From Oscillospiraceae bacterium (lineage in GTDB: Bacteria > Bacillota > Clostridia > Oscillospirales > Oscillospiraceae), in assembly GCA_031266955.1 (NCBI GenBank), contig JAISAA010000231.1, positions 1 to 11,234 of the forward strand: 11,234 nt of DNA, read 5' to 3'. Position numbers and translations under genes: made by a program. How positions within the stretch are numbered: position 1 is the stretch's first letter; every line of letters starts with the position of its first letter. Below are positions 1-6,324 of the stretch, piece after piece. Under the pieces are notes generated by a model. The model did not search any database, was not told the DNA's origin, and was given only the letters and a program-made list of their open reading frames with translations.

Positions 1-2156
1 ATGCCGTTCGTGAAGTCGCGGTCTTCGAGCGGGATCATTTCGGCTTGCGCCGCCGCGTCGAACCGGCGTTTATCAAGTGATATTCCGTTCATCGTGCGCA
101 TACTGCTCACGCTGTCCTCTTCATACGTTATCAGGCCGCAGATGAATTCCCAGGCGGCGTCTTTGTTCGGCGACGACTCGGCGATGGCGTAGCCGCCGTT
201 CGACATTATGATGCTGCCGCTGGAGCCCACCGTCGGATAGCCTATGAGCGTCGTTTTCTCGCCGAACATAACGTCCAAATCGCGCGCCACGCGGGGCGCG
301 TTGCTGTAGATATACTCGCTGTACAAAAGCACGCGGTCTTCGATATACGCGTTCTCCATTTCGCGCTGATATTCGAGGTACGACGACTGGTCGCTGTATA
401 TCGAGTTGTAATCTATCTCCTTCGGGAAGCGCTTGCTGAAATTCAGCATATCGATGAATTCCTGACTGTTGAACGAGCACGTCCCCGCCGCCCAGTCCAC
501 GTAGTTGTCCATCCCGAGCCACATCGCGGAATTCAGCCAAGAGGGCGCCGTCATCTGGTTCAGCACGGTGGCGCCGGGGTACTTATCGGCTATCTCGGCG
601 AGCTCCGCCGTCGTCATACTCGCGCGGTCACCGAATATTGACGCTTTTCCGGCGAGCGTCATTATATTAAATGTGGGCATTATCTGATATATCTTGCCGT
701 CCTTCGCCCCGAGCGTGAGAATGTTTTCAAACAGATTTTCGCGCGCGACGCCGTATTTTCCGGATTCGAGCAGCGGCGTCAGGTCCGCCAGCACGCCCTT
801 GGACGTGTACTTCGCGGTTTGCCCCGAAAGTGTGATGATGTCCGGCGCGCGCCCGCTGAGAATATCCATATCGAGCTGCGTCTGGCCTTTAGTATAGTCG
901 TCGTTCGTGTTGTATTCGGAATAGTCCTTTACCATTATGCGCGTCGTGCGGCTGGCTTTGTTGAAGCGCGTGACGGCGGCTGTGTCGCTGTAAAGCGCGC
1001 CGAGCGTCAGCACTGTTTTGCCTTCGAGCGTCGCTGTTTTGTCCTCCGTGAGGATCGACACCGTCGTCGTGTCGCCGTTCATCCCGCCGCCGTAGCTTAC
1101 GACCGCCATAACAAATCCGCCGCCGTCTATCGGCGCGAAATACTGGTTTCCGTCAAAGGCGAGGTCTGAGTTTATGAAATCGACGATTTTTTTGCTGGTC
1201 ATCGTCGCGCCGTCCATCCCGTATAACCCGGCCTGGTATTGATAGTAGAATAAATAATCGCCGCTGCCGGGGTATACGCCGTTGAAGTAGTGCGAGCCGT
1301 TGTATTTCATCGGCGTACCAGCGGACTTCGCGGCGGCGTCTATGGGCTTGAAGGAATAGCCCCAGCTTGTGCCCGTCTGTTCCTGCACCGCGTAAATGAC
1401 CTCGCCGGTATTTGCTCTTGTCACGGCCTGAATGTACGACGACGACTGCTCTGAGACGGAGAACGAATGCTTGCCGTCCGGCGTGTAGACGTGTATCTCC
1501 TGCGACTGTAAATATACATTTCCGCTGGCGTCGTGCAGGATATCCTGCACCCAGGTGTCGCCGAGCTCCCCGCCCTCCTTGGACGACAGGTCGGTGTTGA
1601 ACACCTCCGTCCCGTCGGGGGCGAGCTTTATCAGGCTGAACTTGTTTTCATAAATCGGATTCAGCTCATCAGTGTAGTCGCTGTGCGAGACGGACAGCGC
1701 GATGTAAACGCCGCCGTCGGCGTCCGCGTCGAAGGCGGCGATGTTTACGTAGTCGTGTACCGTAACCGGGGCCTCGAAGTCCACGTTCGTTTGCGCTTCC
1801 GGTTCTTGCTCCCAGTGCGTTTTGACGTCGCCGCCGGTGAGGTCGCAGGATATCAGAGTCTGCACCGTCGGCTGATACGACTGGTTCTTTTCGTCCTCGT
1901 CCGCCTCGGCCTCCGGCTGAGGCGCGAGCTTATAGCCGTTGAAGTAAACGCGGCCTCCCGCGGATTTGACGCCGTTGTAGTTCACGCCGGCAAGCTCTAT
2001 CGGCAGCGGCGTTTCGGTGTAGACGTTCTCGAACGCGATCTTTTCGCCGGGGGCGCCGGACGGGTTTGCGCCGGGATTTGTTGTTTTGCCGCAGCCGGCG
2101 AGCGCGAGGGACACGAGCGTTATCAGCGCCGCGAGACATCGGGTAACCTTTTTCAT
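1..2156 (-). CDS. Propeller-like/solute-binding fusion lipoprotein, second copy (3' end cut by window)
   Basis: This lipoprotein is predicted to capture a solute outside the membrane and deliver it to the MalF/MalG-like permeases encoded upstream. I translated the whole frame by hand: 718 codons without a stop, running off the left edge. The chosen ATG at 2156 lies 8 nt after AAGGAGA; an ATG two codons earlier sits only 2 nt from it. Residues 1-22 are a lipoprotein signal ending LALAGC. Residues about 40-370 contain repeated DADG/DASG-type turns followed by VYIAL or VYLQ strands, which suggests a beta-propeller. From about residue 375 it matches a family-1 extracellular solute-binding domain (GKTVLTLGALY, then RAPDIITL, FGEKTTLIGYP and AAWEFI). 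It is collinear with the lipoprotein gene just upstream, from which about 100 C-terminal residues are expected beyond the edge. An acidic insert (PEAEADEDE) near residue 86 is specific to this copy. The propeller fold is inferred, and the substrate is unknown. Confidence 0.85.
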   Translation of the reverse strand, partial: MKKVTRCLAALITLVSLALAGCGKTTNPGANPSGAPGEKIAFENVYTETPLPIELAGVNYNGVKSAGGRVYFNGYKLAPQPEAEADEDEKNQSYQPTVQTLISCDLTGGDVKTHWEQEPEAQTNVDFEAPVTVHDYVNIAAFDADADGGVYIALSVSHSDYTDELNPIYENKFSLIKLAPDGTEVFNTDLSSKEGGELGDTWVQDILHDASGNVYLQSQEIHVYTPDGKHSFSVSEQSSSYIQAVTRANTGEVIYAVQEQTGTSWGYSFKPIDAAAKSAGTPMKYNGSHYFNGVYPGSGDYLFYYQYQAGLYGMDGATMTSKKIVDFINSDLAFDGNQYFAPIDGGGFVMAVVSYGGGMNGDTTTVSILTEDKTATLEGKTVLTLGALYSDTAAVTRFNKASRTTRIMVKDYSEYNTNDDYTKGQTQLDMDILSGRAPDIITLSGQTAKYTSKGVLADLTPLLESGKYGVARENLFENILTLGAKDGKIYQIMPTFNIMTLAGKASIFGDRASMTTAELAEIADKYPGATVLNQMTAPSWLNSAMWLGMDNYVDWAAGTCSFNSQEFIDMLNFSKRFPKEIDYNSIYSDQSSYLEYQREMENAYIEDRVLLYSEYIYSNAPRVARDLDVMFGEKTTLIGYPTVGSSGSIIMSNGGYAIAESSPNKDAAWEFICGLITYEEDSVSSMRTMNGISLDKRRFDAAAQAEMIPLEDRDFTNG

Positions 2157-2164
2157 TTTCATTC

Positions 2165-2171
2165 TCTCCTT
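2165..2171 (-). promoter_or_regulatory. Ribosome binding site of the second lipoprotein gene
   Basis: AAGGAGA on the minus strand lies 8 nt before the ATG at 2156. It decides against the in-frame ATG at 2162, which is only 2 nt away. Confidence 0.75.
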
Positions 2172-2211
2172 AAAAATCCTCGAAATATTTTTCCGCTTCT
2201 CCGGGAACCTT

Positions 2212-2322
2212 GTAGGGGCGAACCTATGTGTTCGCCCTGGAGGGCGCGCATTCATCGGGGGCATACGCATTCGTTAGGGTGTGTGCATTCATCCAGGGCG
2301 GACACACAGGTCCGCCCCTACG
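2212..2322. repeat. Inverted pair of GTAGGGGC hairpin repeats (copies A and B)
   Basis: This pair lies between the two lipoprotein genes. Copy A has the stem GGGCGAAC (2216-2223) pairing with GTTCGCCC (2230-2237) around the loop CTATGT. Copy B has GGGCGGAC (2296-2303) pairing with GTCCGCCC (2310-2317) around ACACAG. B is in opposite orientation to A, so the pair begins GTAGGGG and ends CCCCTAC. The spacer carries the 9-bp direct repeat GCATTCATC at 2248-2256 and 2285-2293. With the four copies at 4830-5065 it forms one family. A role in RNA stability or as a small non-autonomous mobile element is inference. Confidence 0.85.
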
Positions 2323-2327
2323 GACGT

Positions 2328-2346
2328 GGGGAACGGCGCGTTCCCC
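2328..2346. repeat. Perfect 8-bp stem-loop just downstream of the first lipoprotein gene
   Basis: GGGGAACG pairs with CGTTCCCC around a 3-nt loop, starting about 18 nt after the TGA stop of the upstream lipoprotein gene. No T-run follows on either strand, so it does not look like an intrinsic terminator. It may be a 3'-end stabilising hairpin or the outer part of the adjacent repeat element. The flank that follows (GCGCGCGCACGTTAAATCA) resembles the flank at 5115-5134, supporting the second option. Confidence 0.6.
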
Positions 2347-2364
2347 GGGCGCGCGCACGTTAAA

Positions 2365-4788
2365 TCAACTGCTCTCGCTCACGTAGAGCGACACGCGGCT
2401 TTGGATTATGTTTGCGGTTTCCTCGGCGGATTTGGCGCCGGACCAGAAGGCTTGCGCTTCCTCCATAATGATGGCCGATATCTGCTCGTCGGTCGAGAAG
2501 AGCGTGCGCGCGCCCGTTATCGCGCGCGTCGCGCGGTCAACGTCGTCCTGCGTGAGCGCGTAGTTGTCGAAGAACGGGTCGGTTTTGTCTATATCGTCGG
2601 CGGAGTACAGTATATTGCCGGACGAGCCGCCTTCGGGGTACGGCCTTATGGTTTGCACGCCGTTCTCGAAGTCGCGGTCTTCAAGCGGGATCATTTCCGC
2701 GCGCGCTTTCGCCTCGAACACGTTTTTATTGATGGACATTCCGTTAAAAATACTGGAAGGCTTGTTGTCCTCGTCGTCGGCGTGGGTTATCACGTCGCAG
2801 ATGAATTCCCACGCAATATCTTTATTTTGCGACGCGGCGGTGATCGCGTAGCCGCCCCACGGGGAGATCACGTTCCCGTTGTCCCCTGTCGTCGGATAGC
2901 CGACGAGCGCCGATTTTTCGCCGAACATAAAGTCCATATCGCGCGCGACGCGCGGGCCGTACACGGTATAGTTCATCAAAAGCGTGCGTTCCTCGGGGAA
3001 CGTCGTTTCCATATCGCGCTCGCGCTCCATATACGCCGAGGCGTCGTTCATCGCGTTGTAATCTATCTCCATCGGGAAGCGCTTGCTGAAGTTCAGCGAG
3101 TCGATGAAGTCCTGACTGTTGAACGCGCACGTGCCGGCGGCCCAGTCAACATAAGTATCCATTCCCAGCCACAGCGCGTTGACAAGCCACGTGTCGGACG
3201 TCATATTCTGCATTACCGCGGCGTCCGGGTGCGCATCGGCGATCTCGGCGAGCTTCGCCGTCGTTATGCCCGCGCCGTCGCCGAAGATGGAGGCTTTGCC
3301 GGCGAGCGTCATTATCGTAAAGCGCGGCGTGATGTGATAGATATTCCCGTCGGGCGAGCCGGCGGTCAGGATGTTTTCAAAAAGGTTTTCGCGCAGCACG
3401 CCGTGCTTTCCCGAATCGAGAAACGGCGTTAAGTCCGCGAGCGCGCCCTTTGACACATATTTTGCGCTTGAGCCCTGCTGCATCGAAATAATATCCGGGC
3501 CCCGAGAGCTGATTATGTCGAGGTCAAGCTGAGTCTGCCCTCTTGTGCGGTCGTCCGCCGTGTTGTACTCGGCGTAGTCTTTTACTATTATACGCGCGGT
3601 CTTGCTCGCTTTATTAAAGCGCGTGACGTCGTCGGCGTTGCCGTAAAGCACGCCGAGGGTCAGCACTGTTTTGCCCTCAAGCGTCGCGTTTTTGTTCTCC
3701 GTCAGGAGGAAGGCCGCCGTAGTCTGCTCCCCTGTGCGGCCGTCGTATTCGCTGCCCGTCATAATAAAGCCGCCGTCGTCCGTCGAGCAGAACGACTTCG
3801 ACCCGGCGGAGCTTATATCGGAATTCACGAAATCAAGGACCTTTTCGCCTGTGACGGTATCCCGCTTCATCCCGTATATCCCCTTTTGGTACGGATAGTA
3901 GAATATATAGCCGCTGTTCCCGCGATAACATTCGTTAAAATAATGAGTGCCGCTGTACTTTAAGACCTTGTCCGACGCCGCGCCGGCGGCAAAGTCTATC
4001 GTCTTGAACAGATAAGCATTTCCGGCGGTCGCCGCGTCGTTCATGATGTACATCACGTCGCCAGTATCGGTCGCCGCCATCCGCTCTATATACGGCGTCT
4101 CCGTTACCGCGAACGCGTAGCTCCCGTCGGAGGAAAACACGTAAATGCCTTCGCCTTTCAGATAGATATTTCCTGATGCGTCGTGCGTCATCTCCTGCAC
4201 GTAAATGTTGGCGAGCTCGCCGCCCCCGGCCTCCGACAAGTCGTCGATATTACAGAGCTCCGCGCCGTCGGGGGAGAGCTTTATGAGGCTTTTTTTATCC
4301 TCGTAAACCGGGTCGCGCGCGTCCGTTTCGTCCTCATGCGTGGTGTTTAACAACAGCCACACGTTGCCGTCCGCGTCCACGTCAAAGGCCGAAAGCTGCG
4401 TTAAATCCCGAATCTTTGCCGCGCCGTCGTTCCGGAATTCGTATTCCCAATGCGTTTTTACGTTTTCGCCGTTAAAATCGCACGAAATAAGCTTCATCAG
4501 CGCGCTGCGAACGTCCGTCCCGTCGTCCATAGTCTCGCGGTTATACTGCGTGTAGCCGCTGAAATACACGCGATCCCCGGCTGAGACTACTCCGTTGTAG
4601 TCAATGGAGTCCAGCGCGACCGTCATCGGCGTTTCCGCGAAGACGTTCTCGAACGCGATCTGCGTTCCCGGCGTTTTGGACGCGCCGGGCGCGGCATTGT
4701 TCCCGGCCTTATCCGCCCCGCCGCAGCCGGTGAGCAGCAGCGACAAAATTATAAACGACGCCGAAAGACGCCCGGTGAATTTTTTCAT
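2365..4788 (-). CDS. Propeller-like/solute-binding fusion lipoprotein, first copy
   Basis: This 807-residue lipoprotein is about twice the usual length of a CUT1 sugar-binding protein. It probably sits on the outer face of the membrane and feeds the co-encoded permeases. Residues 1-22 are a signal with lipobox LLTGC. Residues about 40-370 hold recurring turn-strand motifs (DADGNVWLLL at 138-147, DASGNIYL at 203-210, IYVFSSDGS at 215-223), which suggest a beta-propeller. Residues about 374-807 form the solute-binding domain: TLGVLYGN, FNKASKTARI, RGPDIISM, FGEKSALVGYP, WGGYAI, then a helical tail (EEAQAFWSGAKSAEETANIIQ) typical of this family. The ATG at 4788 follows AAGGAG by 10 nt. A longer frame to 4881 exists, but its 31 extra codons run through the hairpin repeat. 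The domain order is clear; the propeller fold is inferred from motifs and the ligand is unknown. Confidence 0.88.
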   Translation of the reverse strand: MKKFTGRLSASFIILSLLLTGCGGADKAGNNAAPGASKTPGTQIAFENVFAETPMTVALDSIDYNGVVSAGDRVYFSGYTQYNRETMDDGTDVRSALMKLISCDFNGENVKTHWEYEFRNDGAAKIRDLTQLSAFDVDADGNVWLLLNTTHEDETDARDPVYEDKKSLIKLSPDGAELCNIDDLSEAGGGELANIYVQEMTHDASGNIYLKGEGIYVFSSDGSYAFAVTETPYIERMAATDTGDVMYIMNDAATAGNAYLFKTIDFAAGAASDKVLKYSGTHYFNECYRGNSGYIFYYPYQKGIYGMKRDTVTGEKVLDFVNSDISSAGSKSFCSTDDGGFIMTGSEYDGRTGEQTTAAFLLTENKNATLEGKTVLTLGVLYGNADDVTRFNKASKTARIIVKDYAEYNTADDRTRGQTQLDLDIISSRGPDIISMQQGSSAKYVSKGALADLTPFLDSGKHGVLRENLFENILTAGSPDGNIYHITPRFTIMTLAGKASIFGDGAGITTAKLAEIADAHPDAAVMQNMTSDTWLVNALWLGMDTYVDWAAGTCAFNSQDFIDSLNFSKRFPMEIDYNAMNDASAYMERERDMETTFPEERTLLMNYTVYGPRVARDMDFMFGEKSALVGYPTTGDNGNVISPWGGYAITAASQNKDIAWEFICDVITHADDEDNKPSSIFNGMSINKNVFEAKARAEMIPLEDRDFENGVQTIRPYPEGGSSGNILYSADDIDKTDPFFDNYALTQDDVDRATRAITGARTLFSTDEQISAIIMEEAQAFWSGAKSAEETANIIQSRVSLYVSESS

Positions 4789-4798
4789 TGCAATACGT

Positions 4799-4804
4799 CT
4801 CCTT
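4799..4804 (-). promoter_or_regulatory. Ribosome binding site of the first lipoprotein gene
   Basis: AAGGAG on the minus strand lies 10 nt before the ATG at 4788. Together with the signal peptide that begins there, it fixes that start and rejects the longer frame reaching 4881. Confidence 0.75.
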
Positions 4805-4829
4805 AATAATAATTTGCACGACGTTTTCC

Positions 4830-4901
4830 GTAGGGGCAGCCCTTGCGGCTGCCCTGTTCGTTGCCGGCGGGAGGAGGGCAACCGCGAGGGTTGCCCCTAC
4901 G
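4830..4901. repeat. Inverted pair of GTAGGGGC hairpin repeats (copies C and D)
   Basis: Copy C has the stem GGGCAGCC (4834-4841) pairing with GGCTGCCC (4847-4854) around CTTGC. Copy D has GGGCAACC (4876-4883) pairing with GGTTGCCC (4889-4896) around GCGAG. The copies face opposite ways, so the pair opens with CGTAGGGG and closes with CCCCTACG. The loops form a CTTGCGG/CTCGCGG subtype, unlike the CTATGTG subtype of the other four copies. The pair lies 42 nt before the start of the first lipoprotein gene, inside its untranslated leader if the cluster is one transcript. Confidence 0.85.
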
Positions 4902-4962
4902 GGAACGCGTGGTGCCGGCGGTCACATTCAATTTCGCGGCGCGCCCCGATTATGGCGGCCCC

Positions 4963-5065
4963 GTAGGGGCGGACCTATGTGTCCGCCCTGAGGTTAATCC
5001 GCGTGATTCACCTGTGGGTAAACCTGCGTAACCTACCCAGGGCAAACACATAGGTTTGCCCCTAC
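4963..5065. repeat. Inverted pair of GTAGGGGC hairpin repeats (copies E and F)
   Basis: Copy E has the stem GGGCGGAC (4967-4974) pairing with GTCCGCCC (4981-4988) around CTATGT. Copy F has GGGCAAAC (5040-5047) pairing with GTTTGCCC (5054-5061) around ACATAG. The orientations are opposite. The spacer between them adds an imperfect stem (GGTTAATC at 4992-4999 with GATTCACC at 5005-5012, 7 of 8 pairs) and a 6-bp one (TGGGTA at 5015-5020 with TACCCA at 5034-5039). The whole element could fold as a branched RNA. The stretch 4902-4962 between this pair and copy D shows nothing recognisable. Confidence 0.85.
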
Positions 5066-5070
5066 AATAC

Positions 5071-5138
5071 GGGGGACGGGACGCGCGCGACCGCCGCGAC
5101 CGCCGCGTTCCCCGTGCGCGCACGCACGTTCAATCGCA
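5071..5138. repeat. GC-rich flank of the repeat cluster, with a short tandem repeat
   Basis: This stretch contains CGCGACCGC twice in tandem (5086-5094 and 5095-5103). It ends with GCGTTCCCCG and a GCGCGCACGCACGTTCAATC segment that resembles 2338-2366. It is therefore probably the outer part of the same repeat element rather than unique sequence. It starts 8 nt after the stop of the membrane-protein gene, reading leftward. Confidence 0.5.
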
Positions 5139-5145
5139 ATTACAA

Positions 5146-6324
5146 TCATACGTCCGCCCTCTCAGCGTCACCGCTCCGCCGTTCCCCGATTGCCTTGGCC
5201 TTTCTCACGACCCAAGGGATGAACAGGCCGCGCCGCCTGTACAGCTTTACCAGCAATATGATGACCGCAACAAGCGGCAGCGCCGCGAAGATGAGCGAGA
5301 GCAGCAGGAACACCGCTCCGCGCAGCGCCTCCTCCCGCGCCGCGTTTTCCCAATACGGCAGGGCGACGGCGTTTTTGCGCTCGACGTACGTTCCGAGGTC
5401 GCCGAGCATCGCGAGCATACTGCCTCGCGTAAAGCGCAGCGAATTTTCTATCAAGACCCGCTCGCCGGCGGGCACGGCTGTCAGCAAGCCCTCCACCGCC
5501 TGCATCCCGTAGCCCGAGATCGGCGTTGACAGGACAAAATCCAGCGCCGTCAGCTCGGCGGCGGCGCTTATTTTCTCCAAAAGCTCAAAGCTGGCGTAAA
5601 TGCTGCTCTCCGCCTCGTCGCCGGAGGGCTTCTCGAACACCCCCGCGACGACGCAGGGGATGCCGCCGACCTCGACGGACATACCCGCGACGTCGTACCC
5701 GCCGAACACGCGCCACGCGGCGTTCAAGTCGAGCATCACATAGTCCTTTGACGCTTCGCCCGTGTTGATGTATTGCCCGGAAACAAGCGTTGCCGGGTGG
5801 AAGAAAAAGAAATCACCCATTATCCCCGTGACGGTGACGGAGGACGAGCCGTTTTTCCCGCCCGTGACGACGGCATTGCCAGTGCCGGACGCCGCGTCGA
5901 TCCACAGCCGCGCGCCGTCCTTCGGCGCGTCGATGCCGTCCGCGACGTATTTTTCCTCCAGCCCCTGCCGCAGGCGCATCATACTCTCGTACCCGAAGCG
6001 CGTTCCCTTGGCGAGAAACGCCGAGACTTGCGAGTAGCCCATCTCGGAGCTTTTAAGGCTGCCGAGCGGCGCGGCGGACGCGGCTGCCGCGTCAATTGAC
6101 GCGGTCTCGTCCGGCGTTTCCGTTTCCTCCGGCGTCGGGGTGGGAGACGGCTTTGCTTTCGCCGCCGCGCCGCCCCAGTATTCCGCCGCGCGCTGGTCGT
6201 AAAGCCCGCTTCCCGAATAGGACGCGAGCGCGAAGAACAGCGCCGACAGCGCAAGGCTGACCGCCGCCGCGAGAATAAACGCGCGCGGCAGCGGCAGCTT
6301 CAGTTTTTTTCTAAGCCCGCTCAT
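5146..6324 (-). CDS. Two-helix membrane protein with MacB_PCD-like extracellular domain
   Basis: The 392-residue product has one hydrophobic helix near residues 14-36, a proline/threonine-rich linker (PSPTPTPEETETPDET, about 59-74), a large outer domain, and a second helix near 336-359 followed by a basic cytoplasmic tail. Residues about 163-235 resemble the MacB/FtsX periplasmic core domain: VTGIMGDFF, LVSGQYI, WRVFGGYDVAG, then VEVGGIPCVVAGVFEKP. Complete MacB-type permeases have three further helices after this domain, but here only one is present, so an export channel of the usual type is unlikely. The ATG overlaps the TGA of the upstream adaptor gene by 4 bp (ATGA), which implies translational coupling and a shared role. 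MacA-type adaptors normally contact this domain in MacB, so the two proteins may bind each other. Domain assignment is from motif recognition and moderately sure; function is unknown. Confidence 0.75.
   Translation of the reverse strand: MSGLRKKLKLPLPRAFILAAAVSLALSALFFALASYSGSGLYDQRAAEYWGGAAAKAKPSPTPTPEETETPDETASIDAAAASAAPLGSLKSSEMGYSQVSAFLAKGTRFGYESMMRLRQGLEEKYVADGIDAPKDGARLWIDAASGTGNAVVTGGKNGSSSVTVTGIMGDFFFFHPATLVSGQYINTGEASKDYVMLDLNAAWRVFGGYDVAGMSVEVGGIPCVVAGVFEKPSGDEAESSIYASFELLEKISAAAELTALDFVLSTPISGYGMQAVEGLLTAVPAGERVLIENSLRFTRGSMLAMLGDLGTYVERKNAVALPYWENAAREEALRGAVFLLLSLIFAALPLVAVIILLVKLYRRRGLFIPWVVRKAKAIGERRSGDAERADV

Noticed and set aside
1..2156. Possible frameshift or pseudogene in the second lipoprotein
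   Set aside because: Hand translation of all 718 codons showed no stop, and the protein stays collinear with its paralog to the window edge.
2328..2346. Intrinsic terminator after the first lipoprotein gene
   Set aside because: The stem is good, but no T-run follows on either strand.
1533..3432. Long plus-strand reading frames at 1533-2363 and 2281-3432
   Set aside because: They lie antisense to the two lipoprotein genes, have Arg/Val-rich compositions typical of reverse-complemented GC-rich codons, and lack a domain or ribosome binding site. The second also crosses the hairpin repeats.
4789..4881. N-terminal extension of the first lipoprotein to 4881
   Set aside because: The extra 31 codons run through hairpin copies C and D, and would bury the signal peptide that starts at 4788 behind AAGGAG.
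4830..5065. CRISPR-like array
   Set aside because: The repeats alternate in orientation, spacing is irregular, stems vary, and no cas gene is present. They are hairpin elements.
4789..5145. Promoter or riboswitch upstream of the first lipoprotein gene
   Set aside because: No -35/-10 pair with proper spacing was found; the AT-rich TTATTATT next to the ribosome binding site is too close to the start. The structure present is accounted for by repeats.
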